DNA of 64,000 nt, taken from the NCBI GenBank assembly GCA_964017235.1, contig OZ024929.1, positions 159,325,609 to 159,389,608 of the forward strand, in the 5' to 3' direction. Of this stretch, positions 10,511 through 22,797 are shown in pieces. The first letter of the stretch is position 1, and every line of letters starts with the position of its first letter. Below the pieces are notes generated by a model. It ran no database searches. It was not told the DNA's origin and was given only the letters and a program-made list of their open reading frames with translations. This stretch comes from Sabellastarte sp. h YS-2021. Taxonomy: Eukaryota; Annelida; Polychaeta; Sabellida; Sabellidae. The position numbers and the translations under genes are program-made.

Positions 10511-11361
10511 CCTCCCAGTACATTTTATGGCTCTAAATGCCATACTTAAGAAGATAATAGGGGGGTTGACCTAAATTTAAGGCTTTCAGATTGGAAGGTG
10601 TCAGGAAAGCACTCATAAATGAGACATTTTTCAAGAGATTGCTCCCAAAATCGAATCAGCTCGCGTTTTCGATAGTATGAACAGGTGTGTCAAATTATAA
10701 GGCTGTGTAGCAAGTAGTTTTTCCTGAACTGCGATGACGGGGGGGGGGGGGGGTACTTCAAAAAATTGTTTTTGATCATGTGACCTTCACAAAGGTCAAA
10801 GGTCAAATTTAAGCATGCAGAAAAATTTTCCCACGCCTAAGGTATATAACTGCCAAATATGGTTTGAAACCTTCTTATAATAAAGGAGATATTCAAGGGA
10901 GACCATAATGCGGCGGCGAGGAAACTGAGGTGAAAACAAATAAGCGCCCTTTCAGGGACGCTTAATTAGAAGCTGAGCTTCAACATGGTAGATATTGTAC
11001 ACTTATACTTAAGAAGATTTGTTATAAAATCTGATGTATGCTTTGTGCATATCTTATTAAACATCTGACACACTTTTAGTGAACAGACAGCTACAGAAGA
11101 TCCCCAACCCCACTGAGCAGCATTGTTTGTTTCTTATCTCATACCATTTCTATACTTCCGTTTACTTAGTGTAGCTGGGGATAGCTGGGGTGGGGGCGGG
11201 GACTCCAATACCTAAAAAGACAAAGCGGGGTGAGAAGTGCAAATAAACCCAATATAATGTTAACTGCAGGAGCTAATGAAGTCCCCCACTAACACTTATG
11301 TCATTAGAACCACTGATACTATATAAATGGTATGAGATAACAACCACTCTAATATATATAA
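10511..11361. other. Old repeat debris with a family E hairpin at 10942-10963
   Basis: No gene is visible. There are G-runs at 10439-10455 and 10740-10754. A short tract (aaaggtcaaaggtcaaattt, ~10791) resembles family A, and an ataaaggagatatt box occurs near 10880. The palindrome with arms AAGCGCCCT / AGGGACGCTT at 10942-10963 is followed by aattag. It is the reverse-orientation partner of the hairpins at 62210 and 63805. The rest is AT-rich and unassigned. Confidence 0.6.
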
Positions 11362-13206
11362 AATAGGATCAGATGCCCGTATCCCACAGCCTAGGGAAAA
11401 ATTTTTCAACACAATGAGATATAGAAGTAGCGAAACAGTACACAGATTGGGATACTTTCAGAGCACTGCATGTAAAGATGAAGTATTAAAACAAACAATT
11501 CAGTAAACTAAAAGTTATGAAGCTGTAAAATTTCTTAACTGGAGAATAGGTGTCAATGAAAATATCACAATAAGGTATGGTCAAATTCTGATTTGAATGT
11601 TTTGAATATTACTCATACATACAGATGTGGCAATCCATACTTATATGTGGAGCTGGGGCAAAACCTGTGACTCACTTGATGCAATACCATCTGTTACAAT
11701 GGGAAGTTGCAAAAGTAAATTTTTAATGAATTCTAATATGACTTTAACAGTGCTTAATCTACATCAAAAGACACCCAAAGGTGCAACAACCAAGATTCAA
11801 GTAAAAAGATATGAGAGATATAAGAGAGATAAAATAGTATCATATATCCCTGTAGAGAGATAAAATAGCATCAGATATGCAAGATCAAAGGTCAAATCCA
11901 GGTTACACCATGACGTTCGTCACACACCTATATCCCCCGACCAATGTCCCTACCAAAATCAACTTCCGAAGTTTCCGAAACATAGCCCGGACAAGGCATT
12001 ATAGGTCAAGGTCACTACGGCAAGATCAAAGATCAAATCAAGGTCACACCATGACATTTTACATCTACACACCCTAGCCAATGTCCCTATCAAGTATCAA
12101 CTTCTTACACCTTACGGTTTCCAGGATGTAGTCTGGACCAGATTGTATAGGTCAAGGTCACTATGGTAAGGTCAAAGGTTAAATCAAGGTCACGCTATGA
12201 TGTTACACACATACACCACCTAACCCATGTCCCTACCATGTATGAACTTCCTACACCCAACACTTGACGAGATATAGCCCGGACAAGATTTTATAGGTCA
12301 AAGTCACTACGGCAAGGTCAAAGGTCAAATCAAGGTCACACCATGACGCTGCACACCTACACACCCTAACCAATGTCCCTACAAATATAAACTTCCTATA
12401 CTCTACGGTTTCTGAGGTATAGCCCGGACACGATTTTCAAACTCAAGGTCATTACGACAAAGTCAAATCAAGGTCACACCATGATGTTGCCCCCAACCAA
12501 TGTCCCTACCAAGTATCAACTTCCTATACCTTACGGTTTCCAAGATATAGCCTGGACAAGATTTTATAGGTCAAGGTCACAACAGCAAGGTCAAAGGTCA
12601 AATCAAGGTCACACCATGACGTTGCACAACTACACCCCCTAACCAATGTCCCTACCAAGAATCAACTTCCTACACCTTATGGTTGACGAGATATAACCCA
12701 GACAAGATTTTATAGGTCAAGGTCGCTACGGCAAGGTCAAATCAAGGTCACACCATGACGTTGCACACCTACACCCCTAACTAATGTCCCTACCAAGAAT
12801 CAACTTCCTACACATTATGGTTTCCGAGATATAGCCTGGACAATATTTTATACGTCAAGGTCACTACGGCAAGGTCAAATCAAGGTTACACCATGACGTT
12901 GCACACCTACACCCCTAACCAATGTCCCTACCATGAATCAACTTCCTACACCTTACGGTTTTCCAGATATATCCCAGACAAGATTTTACAGGTCAAGGTA
13001 ACTACAGCAAGATCAAAAGTCAAATCAAGGTCACACTATGACGTTGCACACCTACACCCCTAACCAATGTCTCTACCAAGTATCAACTTCCTACACCTTA
13101 CGGTTTCTGAGATACAGCCCGGACAAACTTTTTCCTGCCGCCCGCCCATCTGGACACCATGGGTGAAAACAATACCCCGACAGCCCTTAAGGGCTGTGGG
13201 GTAAAA
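11362..13206 (-). mobile_element. Family A non-autonomous element, copy A2, near complete
   Basis: Left terminus at about 11362 (gatcagatgcccgta, tcccacagcc). A unique segment (11400-11860) is shared with copy A3, including gtgcttaatctacatcaaaa and gcatgtaaagatgaag. About eight ~150-bp monomers follow (11870-13120), then a right terminus with gtccagatggg-type sequence, caccatgggtgaaaacaata and the perfect palindrome ACAGCCCTTAAGGGCTGT at 13180-13197. taccccacagcc-type sequence occurs near both ends in inverted orientation, i.e. subterminal inverted repeats. No protein of note is encoded. The architecture matches HINE/pearl-type elements; the assignment to Helentron mobilisation is inferred. 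Confidence 0.75.
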
Positions 13207-13207
13207 A

Positions 13208-13500
13208 ATATGCATAAGTCATCAATGGTCCAGTCTCTCAATTTTACAAATTTGCCCCAAAAAGCATTATTAATCTTATGAGCAATAAAAAAAATCCAAT
13301 ATATGAATATATAAATTATTAAGGCCACAAGAATGGAACTCTGAAGACAGTGTTGTATAATGTACTTATAATTGGAATTTATAAATGTGTGATTATCAAC
13401 TGAAATAAGTTCATAACTACAGGAGATGTGTCAAAATTAACTAAGGCAAGTTGAATAATACTGGGCTAATTATGGCCTAAAAATTGCCCATTTTCACAAG
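13208..13500. other. AT-rich spacer
   Basis: I see no gene, no inverted repeat pair and no match to the families found elsewhere in the window. Confidence 0.5.
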
Positions 13501-15060
13501 GAGGCCATAATTTCATTAATATTGGGACTTAAGCTCACCAAAAAATAACAATATCGCTTTTGCTTACTTTAATATGATGTGTAACCATTTTGATTTTAAA
13601 AAGTTTAAAACTCAGCAAGCAAAGGGATGAAAACACAAAATTATTTCTTTAATGCTTAAGTTAGCCATAACATCATTACTATTCAAATGTTAAATAGACA
13701 GGCCCTCCTGTGAAAAATTTCTTTGTCTATGACAAATGATGGAGTTACATCAAACATACATCTCCAATTAGGAGGCAAAATACATGTATGTGAAAAAGTG
13801 TAGCAGAAAAGTCACCCCATGGGTCTAACACACAAGTTAAATGTCAACTTAAAGCCTTGGTTTTGGCATATGTAAAAAGAACATATTAATATATTCCCAG
13901 ATGAGATTTCAGGTAAATTAGACACATAGTTTAACAAATACAGGGCTTAAAAAGTGACAGAAACTTCATAAATTGGGTCCTTGTGGGCTCTTTTAGAGAC
14001 ATTAAAATGATCCTAAACTTAAGCTACAGATCTCAAACTTCTTGCAAAGATGTCATATATAGGTTAAACTTAACCCAGTCTGAGACTTGTCAAACTTGCC
14101 ATGCAAAATTACAGGGCAAAATATGTGAAAAATGTAGGAAAAAGGTCACTCAAACGGGGCATTTATGGGCCTCCAACACAATCTAAATGTCTACTTAACA
14201 CCTCGATTGTTGGAAAAGAACATTTTTATATATTCCACGATGAGATTTTAGCTCTATGAACCACATAGTTCAACAGTTACAGTACTAAAAAGTGGCAAAA
14301 AGTGCACAAATTGGGTCTCTGTTGGCATTTTAGAGTCTTTAAAGTGACCCGAGGATTGAAACTACAGACCTCAAACTTTTTAGGGATAAAGGTAACACAT
14401 AGAAATTATACGTAATACACTTTGAGGCTTGTCACACTTACCACTTTCAAGTTACAGGGCAAAATATATGAAAAATGTCAAAAAAGTTCACTCGGGTGGG
14501 TGTCTATGGTCCTTATGCACAAGTTAAATGTCTACTTAAAGGCTTACTCTTTGGCACATGTTAAAAGAACATAATAATATATTCCCAGATGAGATTTCAG
14601 CTCCATCAGTCACATAGTTTGACCATAACAGGGCTTAAAAGTGGCAAAAAGTCAAGATATTGGGTCTCTGTGGTCAATTTAGAGACCTCAATGTGACCTT
14701 AAGCTTCAGACTTCAAATTTTTCACACGCAAAGATTACATATAGAATTTATATCTAATACAGTTTGACACTTCTTGAACTTTTTCACAAAGATACGTGTA
14801 AACGGTATATCTTGAACAGTTTGACACTCATCAGAGCTACCACTTCCAAATCATACGGCAAAATATGTGAAAAATAAAACAAAAAATCCCTAAGTGGGGT
14901 CTTTATGGGGCTCAAACACAATTTTATTGTTCAGAATAAAGTCTTGATTTTTGGCACACATAATAAGAATACATTAATGTGTTCTCGGGTAATTTTAGCC
15001 AGATGATCAAGCCTCATACTTTGTGACCTAGAGGGCTTTAAGTGGCCATAGATCCATTTC
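13500..15060. repeat. Family K tandem repeat, ~345-385 bp period, about 4 diverged units
   Basis: The blocks cacaagttaaatgt..acttaaagcct, ttggcayatgtaaaaagaacat, tattcccagatgagatttcag, ttacagggcaaaatatgtgaaaa and caaattgggtc recur with landmarks near 13850, 14190, 14532 and 14920. Divergence is high. The repeat is longer than in the other arrays, perhaps a dimer of a shorter unit. It lies directly before the H hairpin terminus. Confidence 0.7.
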
Positions 15061-15762
15061 AGACTTAAGGTGGCCATAAGTTCTTTATTAATTAGAGTTT
15101 AAGATCACCTTAAAATAGGGATCTTCCTTTGGCCTCCCTTAGCACGTCGTCACACGTCCTATTATTGTGTGCTTCTTATTATCATGCACCAGTCTAGTCT
15201 TTCTTTACCATGTTTTAATGGACCAATTTTTCTCACAATCTGTGAAGTTTATATGTCAAACATAAATCATGTTATTTTTTTCTGGTTTGTGCTGAGAAAT
15301 CGGAAAAAAAAACAGGTATTTTATAAAATTGGCCAAAAATATTTATAGATTTAGGTCTTGTAAATTTTACAACCCCCCCCCCCACCCCCCACCCCAAGTC
15401 AAAGTTTTTCACTCCTGATTTGTTATATTTTGAATTAATCCAAAAAGTGTACCTACTTGTTCATTGTTTACTTTGAAATTGGACTTTAAGGTTACCATAA
15501 ATTGATATGAGAAAAAAAATCTTCACGTGCATTGTAATAGGAAGTGCCCCGTGACAGTTTTTGATACTTAAGCAAACTGAACCATGTGGGGTCAAGTCTT
15601 TGCTCAATACTATATTTTCTGTTAGGTGCATGGTAAGCGTTTGTTTTGGGTACCAAGTTTGAAAAAAAAAATATAGCTCTGTTTTTGAGTTATCGCGTAC
15701 ACAAGGAAATGCCGGCGGCTGACCTGAATCCAGTATATCCCCAACTTTTGTCTGGGGATATT
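15061..15762. mobile_element. H-type element end with hairpin 15736-15760
   Basis: The segment 15680-15760 reads gagttatcgcgtacacaagg, ggaaatgccggcgg, tgaatccagta and then a palindrome with arms TATCCCC / GGGGATA. The same order occurs at 25478-25551, where an insertion splits the hairpin. C-runs at 15372-15395 lie inside. I take this as the terminus of the element carrying the K array. Confidence 0.6.
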
Positions 15763-16489
15763 ATTATATTAACAGCTTTAATAAAATAAATATTCTTCTA
15801 TGACCAAATTGGGAAATCCCATGTACTGTGCAATATTTCTTAGAAAGTGTAAGAATGTAACAATGTATCTCTATTATCAGCAGTTTTACCGCAAACCGGA
15901 TATACCAGTGAACACGGGTCAGGCTATTTACCGCAAGGAGGGAAATACTGCAAGGAGACCGAAAGGAGACTGATATACCGCAAGGAGATTTATAAAGCTA
16001 GAATATAAGGTTTTAAGTGCATTTTTATGCTGAATATATCTATTTAGTCTGAATTAATTTACTTCTCTACAAATTTTAAGGCTACACAAAGACTTAAAGT
16101 CAATGAGATCCTAGCAACTAAAAATCACAACTGCTCAGTTACCCATGTTTGTCATCTGCCACAAAAACTGTTATGGACAAGCAATATTAATATTAAAACG
16201 AATTTAACAAGCATGTAGAATGTTAATGTGTATCTCTACAAAAAGAGATAATTGTGTTTCAATATTGTTATAAAATGCAAGCAACAAATTTGGGTAGGTG
16301 ATGAACTTGGGTAGCTAAGCAGTGAGATCCCCATTGTTACAAATCGCCAACATAATTAAACTTTCACTCCTAAAAACTATTTTCTCCCGCTGTATAAATT
16401 AGATGTACTAAAGATAGTGGAATATAGATTTTCTTGTGAGATGGAAGCACGTGTAGAAGTGACAATAAGCAAGAGGCACTTTAATGTTT

Positions 16490-16795
16490 GCGTCCCAATG
16501 AGTATTATTATTTTTTTTTCCATTTTATACAAAAATTCCACATAGCTGGGAAAACAATTTTTGAGAAAATTGCCATTAGACTCTGCAGATACCCTGCGGG
16601 TCAAAAATTTCGTTGAAATCACTCTATCTCACTCCGTTTCCGAGATAAACACGTTTTTTGCGTTTTACGCAGAAATTCAAAATGGTCGCCAAATGATTTT
16701 TGGGAAAAGTGGCCAGTAGACTCTGCAGATACCCTGTGGGTAAAAAAGGTCATCAAAATCGCTCTATCTCGCTCTGTTTCCAAGATATATATCCG
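16490..16795. repeat. Family D array, two monomers
   Basis: Shows two rounds of cagaaattcaaaatgg..gcc, gattttt.gg..aa, actctgcagataccctg.gggt and cgctctatctcgctctgtttc. It abuts the B1 terminus at 16809. Confidence 0.8.
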
Positions 16796-17084
16796 TAAAC
16801 AAGAGGAGAGTGCCCATGAACGGGCACTGTGTCAGCTGACTGAGTGTTTTTGACTTGTGAAGGTGATAATGAGAGGAAGGCATAATTATCAGGGAAAGTG
16901 CTGTACAGAAGTACATTAAATGGTAATTGAACAGCATGTTCGAAAGAAATTCCGAAGCTGACAGAAGAAAAGGACAAAAAAGTTGTGCCCTGCAAATGGT
17001 ATTATGAAGGAAAGTAACAAGGTAACTGTTTAAGTGTAAAAAATAGGTTAAAACATATTTAAAGAAATACTGCAAATGCAATAT

Positions 17085-18245
17085 CCTCGTTCCACCTTGA
17101 AGAAGGGGTCCAAGGTCAAATCCAACCACACAAAAACATTCCCAGCCCATGATTTCCTATAGGTTGGTTTACCATCCCAAACCTCTAGGACCAATAATAA
17201 GCGAGTTATAAGCACTTTTAAGTTTGGCTGTCCTCATTTGACCTAGAAGGAGGGGTGCAAAGGTCAAATCTGACCACACCAAAAGAATCCCAGCCCATGA
17301 TTTCCTATATGTTGGTTTACCATCCCAAACTTCTAGGACCAATAATAAGCGAGTTATAAGCACTTTTAAGTTTGGCTATCCTCGTTTGACCTTGAAGGCA
17401 GGGTCCAAGGTCAAATCCGACCACACCAAAAGATTCCCAGCCCATGATTTCCTATAGGATGGTTTACCATCCCAAACCTCTAGGACCAATAATAAGCGAG
17501 TTATAGGCACTTTTAAGTTTCGCTATCCTTGTTTGACCTTGAAGGAGGGGTCCAAGGTCAAATCCGACCACACCAAAAGATTCCCAGTCCATGATTTCCT
17601 GTAGGTGGTTTACCATCCCAAGCCTGTAGGACCAATAATAAGCGAGTTATAAGCAATTTTAAGTTTGGCTATCCTCAATTGACCTTGAAGGAGGAATCCA
17701 AGGTAAAATCTGACCACACCCAAAGAATCCCAGCCCATGATTTCCTATATGTTGGTTTACCATCCCAAACTTCTAGGACCAATAATAAGCGAGTTATAAG
17801 CACTTTTAAGTTTGGCTATCCTCGTTTGACCTTGAAGACAGGGTCCAAGGTCAAATCCGATCACACCAAAAGATTCCCAGCCCATGATTTTCTATAGGTT
17901 GGTTTTCCATTCCAAACCTCTAGGACCAATAATAAGTGAGTTATAAGCACTTTTTAGTTTGGGTATCCTCATTTGACCTTGAAGGAGGGGTCCAAGGTCA
18001 AATCGGACCACATCAACAGATTCCCAGCCCATGATATCCTATATGTCTGTTTACCATCTCAAACCTCTAGGACCAATAATAAGCGAGTTATAAGCACTTT
18101 TAAGTTTGGCTATTCTTGTTTGACCTTGAAGGAGGGTCAAAGATCAAATCTGACCACACCAAAAGATTCACAGCCGATGATTTCCTACAGGTTGGTTTAC
18201 CATCCCAAACCTCTAGGACCAATAATAAGGGAGATATAAGCACTT
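17085..18245. repeat. Family C tandem array, ~147-150 bp, about 7-8 copies
   Basis: Very regular units contain ggtttaccatcccaaacctc, taggaccaataataagcgag, ttataagcacttttaagttt, ttgaccttgaaggagggg, tccaaggtcaaatc and attcccagcccatgatttcc. Similarity between units is about 90-95% by eye. A decayed single unit in reverse lies at 56935-57085 in SLC35E2 intron 2. Confidence 0.92.
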
Positions 18246-18539
18246 TTCATGACTGACAAAGAAACACCTGTGGCGGCCATCTTGTTTTTCAAAATGAGGA
18301 CAAAAATATTCCCAGTCAAGATTTTATAATGAGGAACATATCCTGCGAATTTGAGATATGTACTTATAATACCCTTTGCTCTAGAGGGCCAACAAAAGTC
18401 CTTGTTTAAAGTCGAATAAACGTCCCTGGCGGCCATCTTGCTTTTCAAAATGAGGCCAAAAATATTCCCAGGCAACATTTTATGGTTATTAATATATCCT
18501 GCAAACTTGAGAAGGCTAGCTATAATATTTTTTTCGTTT

Positions 18540-19690
18540 ATGGTTTTTTGCGGTAATGGTGAAATCTCTACACACTGTGGCTATCCAGTGGATACAATGA
18601 TTTACTCAACAGTGAGAACCTGAAAGTAGCTATTGCTCAGCTATGCCATGACATACAGGTCTGCAATTTCACTATGTTATAGCTGACCAAAAATTACATG
18701 AATAACATATTTAAACAAAATACTCTAAATGCAATAGTTTTCAAGTTACAACTGATTTACTCAATAGTGATAACCTCAAAGTAGCTATTACTCAGCTATG
18801 CAATGAGCTACATCTTTGAATTTTTACCATGTTATAGCTGACCTAAAAGTAGGTGAACAACATATTTAAGCAAAATACTGTAAATGCAATAGTTTTCAAG
18901 TTACAACTGATTTACTCAATAGTGAGAACCTGAAAACAGCTATTGCTCAGCTATGCCATGAGTTATAGGTCTGTAATTTCACTATGTTATAGCTGACCCA
19001 AAAGTAGGTGAACAACATATTTTAACAAAATACTCCAAATGCAATATTTTTCAAGTTACAACTGATTTACTCAACAGTCAGTACCTGAAAATAGCTATTG
19101 CTCAGTTGTGCCATGAGCTACAGGTCTGTAATTTCACTATGTTATAGCTGACCCAAAAGTAGCTGAATAACATATTTACACAAATTTCTGTAAATGCAAT
19201 AGTTTTCCAGTTACAACTGATTTACTCAACAGTGAGAACTTCAAAGTAGCTATTACTCAGCTATGCAATGAGCCACAGGTCTGGAACTTCACTATGTTAT
19301 AGCTGACCCCAAAATAGGTGAATAACATATTGAAACAAAATACTCTAAATGCAATAGTTTTCAAGTTATAAGTGATTTACTCAACAGTGATAACCTAAAA
19401 GTAGCTATTACTGAGCTATGCCATGAGCTACAGGTCTGAAATTTTACTATGTTATAGCTGACCCAAAAGTAGCTGAATAACATATTTATACGAAATTCTC
19501 TAAATGCAATAGTTTTCAAGTTACAAGTGATTTTACTTATGATGGAAGTTACTGAAAAGCCCAAAAGTAGCTATTACTCACTTAGCTATTGAGACAGACG
19601 CCCAAGTTACTCACCATGTTGTAGCTCTGAAAAAAGTAGCTGAATCACATATTTTAACAAAATGCTCTAAATGCAACACTTCAAGTTATA
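18540..19690 (-). repeat. B1 tandem array, reverse, ~150 bp period
   Basis: The blocks tgcaatagttttcaagttac, aactgatttactcaacagtg, agctattgctcagctatg, ccatgagctacaggtctg and actatgttatagctgaccc recur about seven times. They are the reverse complement of the arrays at 47470-48790 and 58920-60590. Confidence 0.9.
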
Positions 19691-20109
19691 AGTGATTTAG
19701 TGCATGATTTCATGAATTTTAATGCATTAAAAATTATTAAAAAAAATTTATTAAAAAAAAAATAAGACACATCCAGGTCTCACACTCACACAAGAGAATC
19801 TACCTCTGGCCTAGTACATATATGCAAGATATGAGAGAAATCCCTGCAATAGTCACTGAGAAAATTGTGATAAAGCATTGAAATTTTCACACTTTTGGTG
19901 GGGGTACCTCCATTATAATGTCTCTAGCAAACAGACGAACAGACAGATTTGCATGCCTTGAACAATTTTTCATCCTCGATAGATAAGGTATCTTTTAAAA
20001 AAAAACAGCATGTCTCTAGGCCTTGTAGTTTTGGAGGAGAAGATGTTCATGCGGACGCGGACGCGTACGCCCACGCCGCAGAGTGATGACATAATGTCAG
20101 CTGACTGAC

Positions 20110-21100
20110 AAGTCAGCTGACATAAAAACTTATTTTTGGAAAAAGTCGTCAGTAGACTCTGCAGATACCCTGTGGGTAAAAAAGGTCATTGAAATCGCTC
20201 TATCTCGCTCTGTTTCCGAGATAAACCCGTATTTGCACTTAACACAGAAATTGAAGATGGCCACCAAAAGTGGGGGAAAAATGATTTTTGGAAAAAGTCG
20301 CCAGTAGACTCTGTGGGTCAAAAATCTCGCTCCATTCCCGAGATAAACACTTTTACGCAGAAATTCAAGATGGCGGCCAAAAGTGGCGGGAAAACGATTT
20401 TTGAGAAGAGTCGTCAGTAGACTCTGCAGATACCCTGTGGCCAAAAAATTTAGTTGAAATCGCTCTATCATGCTCCATTTTCAAGATAAACGTGTTTTTG
20501 CGTTTTACACAGAACTTCAAGATGGTCACAGAAGTGGGGGAAAACGTTCTTTTGCAAAAAGTCGCGAGTAGACTCACCCTCTGGGTCAGAAATTTCGTCG
20601 AAATCTCTCATCTTGCTCCGTTTCTGAGATAAACGCATTTTTGCGTTTACCAGAAATTCAAGATGGCTGCCAAAAGTGGCAGGAAAACGTTGTTTTGCAA
20701 AAAGTCGCCAATAGTCTCTGCAGATAGCTTGTGAGTCAAAAATTTCGTCGAAATCGCTGTATCTTGCTTCATTTCTGAGATAAACCTTTTTTTGCATTTT
20801 ATGCAGAAATTCAAGAAGGCTGCCAAAGTGGCCGGAAAACGATTTTTAGGAAAAGTCGACAGTAGACTCTGCAGATACCCTGTGGGTAAAATTTTTTTGT
20901 TGAAATCACTCTATCTCGCTCTGTTTCCGAGATAAACGCATTTTTGCATTTACCAGATATTCAAGATGGCTGCAAAAAGTAGTGGGAAAAAGATTATTGG
21001 GAAAAGCTGCCAGTAGACTCTGCAGATACCCCGTGGGTCAAAAATTTCGTCGAAATTGCTCTATCTCGCTCCGTTTGTGAGATAAACGCGTTTTTGCAAA
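20110..21100. repeat. Family D tandem array, about 6-7 monomers
   Basis: Units share gccagtagactctgcagata, ccctgtgggtcaaaaatttc, gtcgaaatcgctctatctcg, ctccgtttccgagataaacg and cagaaattcaagatggc. Some units are internally deleted (e.g. around 20310-20340). It is preceded by a tight GC-rich stretch of gcggacgcggacgcgtacg type and two copies of the palindrome GTCAGCTGAC at 20097-20122. Confidence 0.88.
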
Positions 21101-21104
21101 TACA

Positions 21105-22490
21105 TTTGAAGATATTTGACATTTACTTCTGTCATTATTTTGCTACAAATAAGAAAATAGCTATTACTCATTTATGGCATGTAATAGAACCCCAAACTAT
21201 ATGCCATCTTATAGTTAAGTACAAAGTGGCTGAACAACATACGTGTATTTTAGGAAAATACTGAAACTGCCATAGTTTTGGAGTTACAATGGATTTACTT
21301 ACCAGTCAGAATTTCAAAGTAGTTTATTACTCAGCTATCCATGTGCAACAGGTCTGAAACTTTACAATGTGATAGCTTATCAAAAACTAGATGAATAACA
21401 TATTTGAAAAGAATTCCCTAATTTTAATACTTTTGAAGATATTTAACATTTACTTATGTCATGATTTTGCTACAAATAAGAAAATAGCTATTACTCACTT
21501 ATGGCATGTAATAGAACTGCAAACTATGTACCATCTTATAGCTAAGGAGAAAGAAGCTAAACAACATATTGTAGGAAATTACTCTGACTGCAAAAGTTTT
21601 GGAGTTACAATGGATTTACTCAACAGTCACAATTTCAAAGTAGCTAACAGTCAGCTATCCAATGTGCAACAGATCTGAAACTTTACTATGTGATAGCTTA
21701 TGAAAAACTAGATGAATAACATTTTTGAAAATAATTCCCTAACGTTAATACTTTTTGAAGATATTTGACATTTAGTTATGTCATTATTTTGCTACAAATA
21801 ACAAAATAGCTATTACTCACTTATGGCATGCAATAGAACCCCAAACTATATGCCATCTTATATTTAAGGACAAAGTAGTTGAACAACATATTTTAGGAAA
21901 ATACTGAAACTGCAATAGTTTTGGAGTTACAATGGATTTACTCAATAGTCAGAATTTCAAAGTAGCTATTACTCAGCTATGCAATGTGCAACAGGTCTGA
22001 AACTGTACTATGTGATAGCTTATGAAAAAGTAGATGAATAACATATTTGAAAAGAATTCCCTAACTTTAATACTTTTAGAGATATCTGACATTTACTTAT
22101 GTCATTATTTTGCTACAAATAAGAAAATAGCTATTACTCACTTATGTCATGGGACCCCAAACTATGTACCATCTTATCGCTAAGGACAAAGTAGCTGAAC
22201 AATATATTTGAAGAAAAAGCTGTAACTGCAATAGTTTTTGAGTTATGAGTCCTTTACTCAAAGTATCTAAAATTGCTATTACTCAATCTTCTTTAGGCCT
22301 AAGTCCATAAAACAAAAAAAAAAATTTCAAGGGCGTGCAAAGTCATTGGGACAATTAATTTACAAAAAAAACTGTAGCTGTAGTAGTTTTGGAGAAATCT
22401 GCATGACTAATTAACGTATGCACGCACGCATGCACACACAGGCATCATGTCATAATCTCCCTCCCAGACTAAAGCCCGGCAGGAGATAAA
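21105..22490 (-). mobile_element. Family B2 array and terminus, reverse
   Basis: About four ~300-bp-spaced rounds of ttttgctacaaataagaaaa, tagctattactcacttatgg, ttggagttacaatggattta and gcaacaggtctgaaact. The segment 22400-22490 (cgcacgcatgcacacacagg, catgtcataatctccctccc, gactaaagcccgg) is the reverse complement of 44993-45060, the start of the forward B2 element. The terminus again contains a small GC palindrome. Confidence 0.7.
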
Positions 22491-22797
22491 AAAAAAAAAA
22501 TAAACACTGACAGTACCTTGCATGAAATAAAGTTTAAAAAATGTTCACAAGGCACAACGAAGATAGGATATTACTGAGGTTACCTGTAGTTTTCCTTACT
22601 GATTGAAAATGGGGAACAAACTATGGGAATAAAAACGTGTGCAATTGATGTCAAAGAGTAAATATTATAATAACTGTATTTTGGCTACTATTAGGTAGTG
22701 TTGGGCAGCAAATTGTATATTTTAAATAAAAATTTGACTTGTTTCGAAATCTCCTTGCGGTATTTTAATCTCCTTGCGGTATTTCCCTCCTTGCAGT

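Larger units (their letters stand above)
16809..20060 (-). mobile_element. Family B1 element, reverse copy, containing the C array
   Basis: The hairpin GTGCCCATGAACGGGCAC (16810-16827) and cagctgac mark one end. The other end near 20055 reads ggccttgtagttttggag with a preceding agataaggtatcttttaaaa, which is the reverse complement of the starts at 47130 and 58612. The interior holds the C array (17085-18245), a segment with gcggccatcttg..tttcaaaatgagg twice (18270 and 18430), and a B1 array (18540-19690). Forward copies lack the C array, so C may be a nested insertion. Confidence 0.6.
15930..22797. mobile_element. 6.9-kb block bounded by inverted CCGCAAGGAG repeats
   Basis: The left end (15930-15990) has accgcaaggagggaaat, then two further aaggaga copies and ataccgcaaggagattta. 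The right end (22746-22797) is the inverted counterpart: aatctccttgcggtatttt, ctccttgcggtatttccc, tccttgcagt. The outer 17 bp agree except for one base. The left end has one extra short unit. No transposase frame lies between; the interior is filled by families D, C, B1 and B2. Flanking duplications could not be found by eye, so a single element invaded by others is only one reading. Confidence 0.6.

Noticed and set aside
11627-11863. Open frame in family A (also 42621-42929) as a transposon-encoded protein
   Set aside because: The two copies share nucleotide sequence because both are family A, but the frames lie on opposite element strands or are short and have no domain.
15930-15990. AAGGAG motifs as bacterial ribosome-binding sites
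   Set aside because: They lie in inverted repeat arrays with no following open frame, and the sequence is eukaryotic.
17085-18245. CRISPR-like regular repeat arrays (also 20110-21100, 63091-63803)
   Set aside because: Units are contiguous 130-175-bp tandem repeats with no unique spacers, in a eukaryotic intron-containing context. They are satellites or element-internal repeats.
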